The position numbers and the translations under genes were made by a program. A stretch of 64,000 nucleotides of DNA, taken from the NCBI RefSeq assembly GCF_006094435.1, contig NZ_CP034783.1, positions 2,135,001-2,199,000 of the forward strand, written 5' to 3'. Position 1 is the first letter of the stretch; the number at the start of each line of letters is the position of its first letter. This document shows positions 27,011 to 34,534 of this stretch, in pieces. The notes beneath the pieces are model-generated. The model was not told the origin of the DNA, searched no databases, and saw only the letters and a list, made by a program, of their open reading frames with translations. The DNA comes from Pseudomonas sp. MPC6. GTDB lineage: Bacteria; Pseudomonadota; Gammaproteobacteria; Pseudomonadales; Pseudomonadaceae.

Positions 27011-28260
27011 CCCTGTAGGAGCTGGCTTGCCAGCGAAGGCGGCCTCAAGCCTTGCAGCGCCCATGACGACGCCTTCGCCGGCAAGCCGGGCTCCTACAGG
27101 GTGTGGCGTTGACCACAATTCATCGATACACAGCTGATCCCTGTAGGAGCTGGCTTGCCAGCGAAGGCGGCCTCGAGCCTTGCAGCGCCCATGACGGCGC
27201 CTTCGCCGGCAAGCCGGGCTCCTACAGGGTGTGGCGTTGACCACAATTCATCGATACACCGCTGATCCCTGTAGGAGCTGGCTTGCCAGCGAAGGCGGCC
27301 TCAAGCCTTGCAGCGCCCATGACGACGCCTTCGCCGGCAAGCCGGCTCCTACACAGGGGTTTGGCGTTGACCACAATCCATCGATACACCGCTGATCCCT
27401 GTAGGAGCTGGCTTGCCAGCGAAGGCGGCCTCGAGCCTTGCAGCGCCCATGACGACGCCTTCGCCGGCAAGCCGGGCTCCTACAGGGTGTGGCGTTTTCC
27501 ACAATTCATCGATACACCGCTGATCCCTGTAGGAGCTGGCTTGCCAGCGAAGGCGGCCTCGAGCCTTGCAGCGCCCATGACGACGCCTTCGCCGGCAAGC
27601 CGGGCTCCTACAGGGTGTGGCGTTTTCCACAATTCATCGATACACCGCTGATCCCTGTAGGAGCTGGCTTGCCAGCGAAGGCGGCCTCGAACCTTGCAGC
27701 GCCCATGACGACGCCTTCGCCGGCAAGCCGGCTCCTACACAGGGGTTCGGCGTTGACCACAATCCATCGATACACCGCTGATCCCTGTAGGAGCTGGCTT
27801 GCCAGCGAAGGCGGCCTCGAGCCTTGCAGCGCCCATGACGACGCCTTCGCCGGCAAGCCGGGCTCCTACAGGGTGTGGCGTTGACCACAATTCATCGATA
27901 CACCGCTGATCCCTGTAGGAGCTGGCTTGCCAGCGAAGGCGGCCTCGAGCCTTGCAGCGCCCATGACGACGCCTTCGCCGGCAAGCCGGGCTCCTACAGG
28001 GTGTGGCGTTGACCACAATTCATCGATACACCGCTGATCCCTGTAGGAGCTGGCTTGCCAGCGAAGGCGGCCTCGAGCCTTGCAGCGCCCATGACGACGC
28101 CTTCGCCGGCAAGCCGGGCTCCTACAGGGTGTGGCGTTGACCACAATTCATCGATACACAGCTGATCCCTGTAGGAGCTGGCTTGCCAGCGAAGGCGGCC
28201 TCGAGCCTTGCAGCGCCCATGACGGCGCCTTCGCCGGCAAGCCGGCTCCTACACAGGGGT
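27011..28260. repeat. tandem array of ten REPIN units
   Basis: Ten direct repeats start at 27011, 27139, 27267, 27397, 27525, 27653, 27783, 27911, 28039 and 28167 (period 128 or 130 bp). Each unit contains a REP (CCCTGTAGGAGCTGGCTTGC), a 36-nt loop with GCAGCGCCCATGACG, an inverted REP and a spacer of about 38 nt (GGCGTTGACCACAATTCATC). The 130-bp variants (third, sixth) and the tenth unit share a CTACACAGGGG ending. Units 2 and 10 share two private variants (ACACAGCTGAT before them, GACGGCG in the loop). No protein is encoded; the frames open through it are by-products of repetition. Confidence 0.93.
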
Positions 28261-28271
28261 TTGGCGGTCGT

Positions 28272-29555
28272 TCAGAACCCGAACTTGTCGCGCAACCCGT
28301 AATACCACGCCCCCAACGCCGCAAACGGTGTCCGCAGCATCTGCCCACCGGGAAACGGATAATGCGGCAGGTCGGCAAACGCGTCGAAGCGCTCCGCCTG
28401 GCCGCGCAACGCTTCAGCCAGGACCTTGCCCGCCAGGTGCGTATAGGTCACCCCATGGCCGCTACAGCCCTGGGAGTAGTAAATGTTGTCGCCCAGACGT
28501 CCGACCTGAGGCAGGCGCGACAGGGTCAGCAGGAAATTGCCGGTCCAGGCGTAATCGATCTTCACGTCCTTGAGCTGCGGAAAGGCCTTGAGCATCTTCG
28601 GCCGGATGATCGCTTCAATGTTCGCCGGATCCCGCGCGCCATACACCACGCCGCCGCCGAAAATCAGGCGCTTGTCACCACTCAGGCGGTAGTAGTCGAG
28701 CAGGTAATTGCAGTCTTCGACGCAATAATCCTGCGGCAGCATGGCCCTGGCCAGTTCCTCGCCCAGCGGCTCGGTGGTAATCACCTGAGTTCCGCAGGGC
28801 ATCGACTTGGCCGCCAGCTCCGGCACCAGATTGCCCAGATAGGCGTTGCCGGCAACGATGATGAACTTGGCCCTGACGGTGCCCTGTGGCGTATGCACCC
28901 GCGGATTCGCCCCGCGCTCGATGCGCACCGCCGGCGACTGCTCATAAATAGTGCCGCCCAGCGACTCGACGGCCGCGGCTTCGCCCAGCGCCAGGTTCAG
29001 CGGATGAATGTGCCCGCCACTCATGTCGAGCATGCCGCCGATGTATTGATCGCAGGCCACCACTTCACGGATCCGGCGTTGATCCATCAACTCCAGCTGG
29101 GTGTGACCGAAACGCTCCCACAGGCGCTTCTGGGCTTCCAGGTGTTCCATCTGCTTGGCGGTGATGGCCGCGAACACGCCGCCATCCTTCAGGTCGCACT
29201 GGATATTATATTTGGCAACCCGCTCGCGAATGATCCGTCCACCCTCGAACGCCATCTGCCCCAGCAACTGAGCCTGCTTGGGCCCGACAGTGCGCTCGAT
29301 CACATCGATATCGCGGCTATAGCTGTTGACGATCTGCCCGCCATTGCGCCCCGACGCGCCAAAACCCACCTTCGCCGCCTCCAGGACCGTCACCCGGAAA
29401 CCGTTTTCCAGCAGAAACAGGGCAGAGGACAGGCCGGTGTAACCGGCGCCGATCACACAGACATCAGTCTCTACGTCATCCTGCAGGGCCGGGCGCGGCG
29501 GAACCGCATTGGCCGAAGCGGCATAGTAGGACTCGGGGTAGGGTGTGTGCGCCAT
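28272..29555 (-). CDS. FAD-dependent amine oxidase-type oxidoreductase (PuuB/PauB family)
   Basis: A 427-residue DAO-family flavoprotein. The FAD-binding Rossmann motif VCVIGAGYTGLSSA (about 32-45) is followed by LEAAKVGFGASGRNGGQ, and the C-terminal GCSGHGVTYTHLAGKVLAEAL closes the FAD site. This layout and the YPESYYAA N-terminus fit gamma-glutamylputrescine oxidase-like enzymes of polyamine breakdown, of which pseudomonads have several copies. The exact amine cannot be read. The 3' end lies 12 nt from the last REPIN unit. No partner polyamine genes are adjacent. Confidence 0.85.
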   Translation of the reverse strand: MAHTPYPESYYAASANAVPPRPALQDDVETDVCVIGAGYTGLSSALFLLENGFRVTVLEAAKVGFGASGRNGGQIVNSYSRDIDVIERTVGPKQAQLLGQMAFEGGRIIRERVAKYNIQCDLKDGGVFAAITAKQMEHLEAQKRLWERFGHTQLELMDQRRIREVVACDQYIGGMLDMSGGHIHPLNLALGEAAAVESLGGTIYEQSPAVRIERGANPRVHTPQGTVRAKFIIVAGNAYLGNLVPELAAKSMPCGTQVITTEPLGEELARAMLPQDYCVEDCNYLLDYYRLSGDKRLIFGGGVVYGARDPANIEAIIRPKMLKAFPQLKDVKIDYAWTGNFLLTLSRLPQVGRLGDNIYYSQGCSGHGVTYTHLAGKVLAEALRGQAERFDAFADLPHYPFPGGQMLRTPFAALGAWYYGLRDKFGF

Positions 29556-29697
29556 CCTGCAGCCTCTGTTTAATATATTTTACGAGTGCATCGATCCTAC
29601 CCGAGTTAAAAATCGGCCGCCAGCCACCGAAAATTCTTCTTTGCAGCAGCAAAATTAAATATTTTGCATATTCATAGGGTTAGCTCGAAAAAAGGTG

Positions 29698-29725
29698 TTG
29701 ACACCCCTCGGGAATTCCGTAGAAT
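29698..29725 (+). promoter_or_regulatory. promoter of tRNA-Val(GAC)
   Basis: Perfect TTGACA (29698-29703), 16-bp spacer and TAGAAT (29720-29725), 13 bp before the tRNA. A strong sigma-70 match. Confidence 0.75.
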
Positions 29726-29738
29726 GCCGCCACACAGC

Positions 29739-29815
29739 AGGCACGTAGCTCAGTTGGTTAGAGCACCACCTTGACATGGTGGGGGTCGTTGGTTCGAGTC
29801 CAATCGCGCCTACCA
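29739..29815 (+). tRNA. tRNA-Val (anticodon GAC)
   Basis: 77 nt including CCA. The anticodon stem CCACC/GGTGG carries loop TTGACAT. The acceptor strands are AGGCACG and CGCGCCT: all pairs form except 5-68, which is an A-C mismatch (29743 with 29807). The rest is canonical. Confidence 0.93.
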
Positions 29816-29844
29816 AACAAAATCCGCTCTGCTGGGCGGTCTGA

Positions 29845-29874
29845 AAGGGCTCACCGAAAGGTGAGCCCTTTTTT
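29845..29874 (+). terminator. rho-independent terminator of tRNA-Val(GAC)
   Basis: An 11-bp perfect stem AAGGGCTCACC / GGTGAGCCCTT with GAAA loop and T6. Confidence 0.93.
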
Positions 29875-29918
29875 GTTGTCGATGGAAAAATCTCATCAGC
29901 GCTGAGGCTCGAAACGAT

Positions 29919-30131
29919 TCACCGATCGTTCAGCAGTTCGGCGACCCCACGCGTGATGAATTCCAGGTTCTCATCGAGCTTGGTCAGAGAGCTGCGGATC
30001 CTGACGGCATCCTCGGCGGGGCCATGCAGTTGCTCGATCCAGAAGGAGAGCGCCTCGACGGACTCCGCAATGGCGAGCTGGTTTTCGTTGAGCTTGAATA
30101 TCAGCGAAGGGATGAGGTCGTGGGTAGGCAT
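29919..30131 (-). CDS. small helical protein, unknown
   Basis: 70 residues, start ATG preceded by an excellent AAAGGAGGA. The whole chain looks alpha-helical and amphipathic (LNENQLAIAESVEALSFWIEQLHG..), with no signal peptide and no recognised motif. It is the last of three short same-strand genes in the interval bounded by the 37-bp direct repeat, in an accessory patch next to tRNA-Val. Confidence 0.65.
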   Translation of the reverse strand: MPTHDLIPSLIFKLNENQLAIAESVEALSFWIEQLHGPAEDAVRIRSSLTKLDENLEFITRGVAELLNDR

Positions 30132-30239
30132 GGCTGATTCCTCCTTTGAGTGAGGAAAGCGTAGCAGGCAAAAAAATCTGCAGTGCGCACGATCCTTCCC
30201 GCCTTCACTTGGCGTCAGTTGTCATTCGAGCCCATTACT

Positions 30240-30428
30240 TCAGCTGGCCATCGCGATTCGCAGTGCTACCGCGGCTTCAAGAAGCTTGTTCGCCTGGCTC
30301 GAGACAGCCGTTGCCAAGTCGTCATTCCCAGCGGCCTTGAGCATGGCTGCCAAATCCAGCAGCTTCCCCACCTCGATCTCCACGACGCGAACGGATTCGG
30401 TTATCTGGTATTGAAGTGAGTGCGCCAT
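30240..30428 (-). CDS. small helical protein, unknown
   Basis: 62 residues, helical and Ala/Leu-rich (EVGKLLDLAAMLKAAGNDDL..), soluble, unrecognised. GAGG lies about 9 nt before the ATG. Size, strand and helical character resemble its two neighbours, suggesting a small family-like group, but sequence identity among them is low by eye. Confidence 0.55.
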   Translation of the reverse strand: MAHSLQYQITESVRVVEIEVGKLLDLAAMLKAAGNDDLATAVSSQANKLLEAAVALRIAMAS

Positions 30429-30462
30429 GCCATCAGCCCTCGTTCCGTCCGCTGTACCTCTT

Positions 30463-30672
30463 TCAATGAAGAGTCTTGGCCCTGCGACTTTCGCCGATTC
30501 TGATCCGGTCCAGTGCCCGGTTCAGAGCATCCAGGGCATCGAGGAGGGCTTTCGCTTCGGTCTCTCGACCCTCTCCCCAAAGACGTTCAGCCATTTTATT
30601 CATGGCCTGGATGGCGCTCTCTATTTCAGCAGCGGTTGCTGTGCTGGTGTCTGTCGGCCGTTTCTTGGTCAT
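30463..30672 (-). CDS. small helical protein, unknown
   Basis: 69 residues starting MTKKRPTDTSTATAAEIES; a charged helical chain (MNKMAERLWGEGRETEAKALL..). The ATG at 30672 is chosen because the upstream in-frame extension runs through a low-complexity C/T tract that does not look protein-coding. No clear ribosome-binding site is visible, so the start is uncertain. First of the three-gene set. Confidence 0.55.
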   Translation of the reverse strand: MTKKRPTDTSTATAAEIESAIQAMNKMAERLWGEGRETEAKALLDALDALNRALDRIRIGESRRAKTLH

Positions 30673-30698
30673 TGTCAGAATTTTTGCAGTGCCTGCAC

Positions 30699-30745
30699 GA
30701 AAAAAGGGGGGGGCGCGAAAAAAAGCGTAAAAAAGGGGGGCGGGG
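30699..30745. repeat. low-complexity A/G homopolymer region
   Basis: Alternating A-runs and G-runs: a G8 run at 30706-30713, A7 and A6 runs, then G6 and G4 runs. It lies directly upstream of the 69-residue gene on the minus strand. Slippage-prone, but not inside a recognised coding region. Confidence 0.6.
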
Positions 30746-30798
30746 TGATTTTCCAGAAAGGAACGGAAAAATAAAACCGTTCTTTTTTTGCCTCTACC

Positions 30799-30835
30799 GG
30801 GCGGTCTGGAAGGGCTCACCGAAAGGTGGGCCCTT
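30799..30835. repeat. second copy of the 37-bp tRNA-Val terminator repeat
   Basis: Matches 29834-29870 at 35 of 37 positions (GGGCGGTCTG..GGGCTCACCGAAAGG) in the same orientation, 965 bp apart. It still folds into the hairpin but lacks the T-run, so it is not a functional terminator. The two copies bracket the three small minus-strand genes. Confidence 0.8.
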
Positions 30836-30973
30836 AATGTTTGGCTTGAATTCATACAGAGCGTTCAAAAAGTATCGGGTTGGTTCACGCCGGGTAATGT
30901 GAACAACGGGAGCGTCCTGTTTCTGCGATTCTCCCTCTATAGCCGGATCCTTGTCACCACCTGTCTTCTCCCG

Positions 30974-31498
30974 CTATTGAATAATTGCAACTGATCCTCC
31001 GCCTCCACCTATGGTGCCACCGCCACCGCCACCGCCACCGCCACCGCCACCACCGCCGCCTACGGTTCCACCACCCGATCCACCGCCAGACCCGCCACCG
31101 GTTCCCGTTCCTGACTGGGACCCCCCAGATGAACCGAGTGACGAGGTGCTGGCCGAGTCCCCATCGGAATCATCGTCATCACGGGTGCTGGCGTAACCGC
31201 CGGCAATCGCGAATCGTTTAATCAGGAGGTCATAACTGACGATAGCCGCCACATTTTTGCCTTGGTAGCCGACACCCACGGGGATCCCGAACATTGGGGT
31301 AACGGCAAAGGGGTAGTAGCTGATACCTGCCGACGCGATGGCGCTATTTTCATCCCGGCTGGAAGTTGCATGAAGTGTGAAACCGATGCCGGTATTGGCG
31401 CCAAAGGCATAAGTCAAACCAGCAAAAGCGCCTATATCGGCAAGTGCGATCGGTGCCGCACAAGAGACAAGTGCAGCAGCTAAAATAATGTTTTTCAT
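30974..31498 (-). CDS. exported protein with glycine-rich tail, unknown
   Basis: 174 residues. A clear signal peptide (MKNIILAAALVSCAAPIALA, cleavage about residue 20) is followed by a beta-type region of about 85 residues (SAGISYYPFAVTPMFGIPVGVGYQGKN). Then comes an acidic DDDDSDGDS stretch and a C-terminal run of Gly with a few Ser/Thr, encoded by GGT/GGC repeats (around 31011-31090). The folded part resembles a small outer-membrane or surface protein; the family is not recognised. Confidence 0.7.
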   Translation of the reverse strand: MKNIILAAALVSCAAPIALADIGAFAGLTYAFGANTGIGFTLHATSSRDENSAIASAGISYYPFAVTPMFGIPVGVGYQGKNVAAIVSYDLLIKRFAIAGGYASTRDDDDSDGDSASTSSLGSSGGSQSGTGTGGGSGGGSGGGTVGGGGGGGGGGGGGGGTIGGGGGSVAIIQ

Positions 31499-31805
31499 AT
31501 CTGTTACCCCAAGGAAGCTCTGGAAAAGTCCTCTTTCTCTCAGCCCACAAAAAGCAATAACTCTTGAGTTATGAAGTTGTTATTTTTAGATCGGCTCCTT
31601 CGAGCCGGATGGGGATTTTCCAGGGCCCCAACGTCGTTGCGACATGACGTGAGCTTAGGCTTGAAGGGGGGACTTTCAAGACCGTTCGTCGGCAGGTTTC
31701 TGCCAGAGATGCTGCGCTCGATGGTCCCGGATAGAGGCCGCCGGGCTTTGCGCCAGGCTGAGCGGCTCTCATGCAACACAACCTGCAAAGGAGGGCGAAT
31801 GTGCC
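31499..31805. other. intergenic, no supported gene
   Basis: Short overlapping frames exist on both strands, but none has a convincing start, composition or motif. An AAAGGAGG ribosome-binding sequence at its right end (31788-31795) serves the next plus-strand frame. Confidence 0.5.
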
Positions 31806-32039
31806 ATGCGCAAATTCAACCTGAAGCTCCTGAACGACGCCGATGACGCGTGCCCCGAAGTACTAGAAGTACTAAAGGGAGCGACAAACCCATCAAGGTC
31901 ACAGATGCAATTTTTGTTGAAAACGGTTTTTTGGCAGGGTGTTACGGATATTTCAATTCTGAAGAAATATATTCGGCTGACTCTTTCGAAATCCTCTCAG
32001 TCTCCAGCTTCATCGCCTCGGCTATTTGCCAGGAGATGA
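31806..32039 (+). CDS. hypothetical protein, weakly HipA-like, possibly broken
   Basis: 77 residues, start ATG 10 nt after a strong AAAGGAGG. The stretch EVLEVLKGATNPSRSQMQFL recalls the region before the catalytic loop of HipA-type kinases, but the loop itself is not present, and the C-terminal third looks frameshifted (poly-Ser, Arg-Arg end). It overlaps an antitoxin-like frame on the other strand, and both cannot be intact. It may be a degraded toxin gene or no gene at all. Confidence 0.35.
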   Translation: MRKFNLKLLNDADDACPEVLEVLKGATNPSRSQMQFLLKTVFWQGVTDISILKKYIRLTLSKSSQSPASSPRLFARR

Positions 32040-32106
32040 CGCGCTTGAGTGCGGCTGCAGAGACTTCCTCGACAAGGCCTTGCTCGGCGAGGAAATCGAC
32101 GCTCAT
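31942..32106 (-). pseudogene. remnant resembling an XRE/HigA-type antitoxin
   Basis: A 54-residue frame beginning MSVDFLAEQGLVEEVSAAAL, followed by KRVISWQIAEAMKLE. This pattern resembles the N-terminal half of small HTH antitoxins, in which a helix-turn-helix and LDRLLDP segment should follow. Here that second half is absent and the frame stops after about 20 unrelated residues. No start signal is evident. Called as a remnant from motif memory, not alignment. Confidence 0.4.
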
Positions 32107-32216
32107 CAAGCTATCGAAGCCGGCCTTTTTTATCGGTCGGATTCTTGTTCAGGAACACGGGCTATCGGCCATTCGGGCGTAAACTAGCCAGGCTACCTCA
32201 TCAAAAGGAGCCGCAT

Positions 32217-32411
32217 ATGATCGCCGATCAAACCAACAAACAGGCCGCTGATGCCCGAACTGTCTGGGATCAGTACTTCTGCGCTGCGTTGATTGCAGAA
32301 AGCAACCTGACGGCACCCGTTGTCGGAGGCGCTACGCACGAGGACAGGCAGAACCTGTTGATTGAAAGGGCCAAGGCCCTCGCCGACAAGATGATGGAAA
32401 ACCGAAAATAA
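32217..32411 (+). CDS. small conserved-looking protein, unknown
   Basis: 64 residues, soluble and acidic-helical (ADARTVWDQYFCAALIAESN..), ending KALADKMMENRK. AAAAGGAG sits just before the ATG and a strong terminator follows 4 nt after the stop, so it looks like a genuine single-gene unit. No family recognised. Confidence 0.7.
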   Translation: MIADQTNKQAADARTVWDQYFCAALIAESNLTAPVVGGATHEDRQNLLIERAKALADKMMENRK

Positions 32412-32414
32412 CCG

Positions 32415-32442
32415 GAGCCCAGCCATCGCGCTGGGCTCTTTG
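32415..32442. terminator. bidirectional terminator between convergent genes
   Basis: A 9-bp perfect stem GAGCCCAGC / GCTGGGCTC with a 6-nt loop and TTT on the plus strand; it separates the small plus-strand gene from the carbonic anhydrase gene on the minus strand. Confidence 0.8.
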
Positions 32443-32458
32443 CGTCCGGCGTGTCGAC

Positions 32459-33211
32459 TCAGGTGATCAAGTCTACGGTGCCGCTCGCCAGGCGATAGAC
32501 GCCGCCCACTATCTTCAACGAGCCTTTGCCCAGGGCATCGGTCAGCAAGGGCGAGGCATGTTTCAGGCGCTCCACCGAGTCTTTGACGTTTTGCACGGTG
32601 GCGTTTTCCATAAGGCTCCCGGGTTGACTGAGCACTTTCTCGATTGAGGGCTTGAGTGCGTCGGTCAGTTTCGGGATATGGCCAGGGAACACGGTGCGAT
32701 CCTTGACGGCTTTGATGCCTGCGTCGATGGCGCCGCAGCTTTCGTGCCCGAGTACGAGGATCAAGGGTGCGCCTAGCACCGCGACGGCGTATTCGAGGCT
32801 GGCCAGCCCTTCGTCCGTGACGAAGTTGCCCGCGACACGTATGGCGAAAAGATCGCCTCGGGCGGTGTCGAATGCATACTCGGGGGCAATGCGCGAGTCG
32901 GAGCAACCCAATACCGCCACGAACGGGTTCTGGCCGGAGACCAGGGCTTCTCGCTCATCCTTGAAGTCATGGGTCTTGGAATCGCCGGCAACATAACGTT
33001 GATTGCCTTCCATCAGCCTTTTCAGGGCATTGTCGGGGCTGATCGAGTTTTGCGGTTTGGGGGGAGGGGCGGTTTTCTCGGCAGCCCGGGCGACCTTGTC
33101 GGGCAGTGCGCCGGCCAGTAGCAGGGCGCCTGCGCCCAGACCGGCCAGCCGAAGAAACCTACGACGACCACTCGCGATTTGCATAGCGTTTGAATCACAT
33201 GATTCACACAT
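32459..33211 (-). CDS. beta-carbonic anhydrase with Tat-type signal
   Basis: About 250 residues from MCESCDSNAM. GRRRFLRLAGLGAGALLLAG (about 15-34) is a twin-arginine signal, so the enzyme is probably periplasmic or membrane-attached. Zinc ligands are visible: Cys103 with Asp105 and Arg107 in CSDSR, then His156 and Cys159 in GHESCGA. It interconverts CO2 and bicarbonate. The start could also be the Met directly before QIASGRRRF; no strong ribosome-binding site discriminates. The gene is monocistronic. Confidence 0.9.
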   Translation of the reverse strand: MCESCDSNAMQIASGRRRFLRLAGLGAGALLLAGALPDKVARAAEKTAPPPKPQNSISPDNALKRLMEGNQRYVAGDSKTHDFKDEREALVSGQNPFVAVLGCSDSRIAPEYAFDTARGDLFAIRVAGNFVTDEGLASLEYAVAVLGAPLILVLGHESCGAIDAGIKAVKDRTVFPGHIPKLTDALKPSIEKVLSQPGSLMENATVQNVKDSVERLKHASPLLTDALGKGSLKIVGGVYRLASGTVDLIT

Positions 33212-33426
33212 GATCTTGTGTACTCGGGTCAGTTGGGGTGGGAACGACTTCGCATCAAGCACTGGTGCAGCGACGAGCTGACAGCGCTTGTGGGGTGGAG
33301 TCTAGCCGCGATCCGCCGGCAGATTGACGCTATGAGCGCTTGATGAACTTGCTGCGCGATGCACGCCCTCATGACATGCGCTACTACTGAAAGGCTGATT
33401 CATTTCGTCCAGACAGGAGTACTTCG

Positions 33427-33882
33427 ATGCTGGCTCACTGGGTTCTGGCGGCGGTTCATCTCTTGGCGTTTGCCCTGGGCTTCTGGGCGGTGCTCTCCCG
33501 TGGCACGGCGCTTCGACGCCTGGTTGCCGGGGCCGGGGAGGCTCGCAGTGTATTGATCGCGGACAATCTGTGGGGTCTCTCGGCCGCCGTGCTGTTGGTC
33601 ACCGGTGGGATGCGCGCCTTTGGCGGGTACGAGAAGGGCGCTGATTATTATCTTCATCAGCCGTTGTTCCACCTCAAAATGACATTTTTCGTGCTTATTC
33701 TGTTGCTGGAAGTCGCACCGATGGTGACGCTGATCAAATGGCGCAGGGCGCGGGCGCGAGGCGCGGCGATCGATACCGGCCGTGCGCAGCTGTTTGCTCG
33801 GATCAGTCATATCGAAGCGATGCTGGTGTTGCTGATGGTGGTGGCGGCCACGGGTATGGCGCGGGGCGTGACCTTTGGTTAA
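33427..33882 (+). CDS. DUF2214 family inner-membrane protein
   Basis: 151 residues with four transmembrane helices (MLAHWVLAAVHLLAFALGFW at the N-terminus). The AVLSRGTALRR and DNLWGLSAAVLLVTGGMRAF segments are typical of DUF2214 proteins. Function unknown. A good AGGAG precedes the ATG. The downstream gap to 34041 holds no gene. Confidence 0.85.
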   Translation: MLAHWVLAAVHLLAFALGFWAVLSRGTALRRLVAGAGEARSVLIADNLWGLSAAVLLVTGGMRAFGGYEKGADYYLHQPLFHLKMTFFVLILLLEVAPMVTLIKWRRARARGAAIDTGRAQLFARISHIEAMLVLLMVVAATGMARGVTFG

Positions 33883-34041
33883 CCGAACGCCAGGGCGCGT
33901 TTGTTCGGGGTGAGCCCGAGGCGTCTGGTATTCAGGGTATGAAACAGGATCGGCTTCACGTTCTCGACTGCATCGCCCGTAGGTGCCATGGTCATCGAGA
34001 AGGATGTGAGAAATGAAAGGCGATGCGAGGCATGAATCTCT

Positions 34042-34075
34042 AGCCAGCCATGGTTCCGGGGTGAACGGGCTGGCT
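34042..34075. other. inverted repeat downstream of rsmE
   Basis: Nested hairpin: outer arms AGCCAGCC / GGCTGGCT (8 bp) around inner arms GTTC / GAAC. It lies just after the rsmE stop (minus strand) but has no T-run; it could stabilise the 3' end or act as a weak terminator. Confidence 0.4.
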
Positions 34076-34092
34076 ACCGACTACAGCAGGAC

Positions 34093-34284
34093 TCAGGACT
34101 GTGGCTTGTCCGGGGCGGTCAGGCCAGCCTGGATACGCTGATAAATTTCTTCGCGGTGCACGGCAACGTCTTTCGGAGCGTTGATGCCGATCCTGACTTG
34201 CTGGCCGCTAACGCCCAGGATGGTGATCGTAATGTCATCACCAATGTTTATGCTTTCACCGACTTTGCGGGTGAGTATCAGCAT
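34093..34284 (-). CDS. rsmE: CsrA-family RNA-binding regulator RsmE
   Basis: 63 residues. The sequence [20 protein letters not shown] with [20 protein letters not shown] corresponds to RsmE of P. fluorescens/P. protegens rather than RsmA. It binds ANGGA motifs in leaders of Gac/Rsm-controlled mRNAs and is sequestered by RsmX/Y/Z RNAs; all needed surface residues (Leu4, Arg44) are in place. AAGGAG lies 5 nt before the ATG; a longer in-frame extension is not needed. Confidence 0.93.
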
Positions 34285-34534
34285 GGTCTTCTCCTTGATT
34301 GCTTTGTGGGGCACCTGATTCGGACAGTGCAGAGGTCGGTGGTCTATATAGATTAGTGCGAAGTCTCAAAGTTTGGGTGCCTCTTTCTGACGCGCAGATG
34401 CTGCATTAATTCCCAAGGTGTAACTATACAGAGGCCGCAACCATGATTCTCGTTGTTTTGAGTCGATTTTGCGGCACTCGGGAAGTATTCATGGATGCTA
34501 AAATCTGCGCTTTAGGCATCCAGAGGGAAGCGTT

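Noticed and set aside
27011..28260. CRISPR array
   Set aside because: Repeat units are 128-130 bp with REP palindromes and a constant spacer; CRISPR requires short repeats with unique spacers, and no cas genes are nearby.
27011..28260. Family of 80-130 residue repeat proteins encoded in the array
   Set aside because: The frames exist only because the period and the palindromes keep several frames open; all strands give equally long products and no start signals.
31571..31846. 91-codon plus-strand frame
   Set aside because: Arg-rich low-quality translation without a ribosome-binding site; the real signal (AAAGGAGG) lies near its end and serves a different frame.
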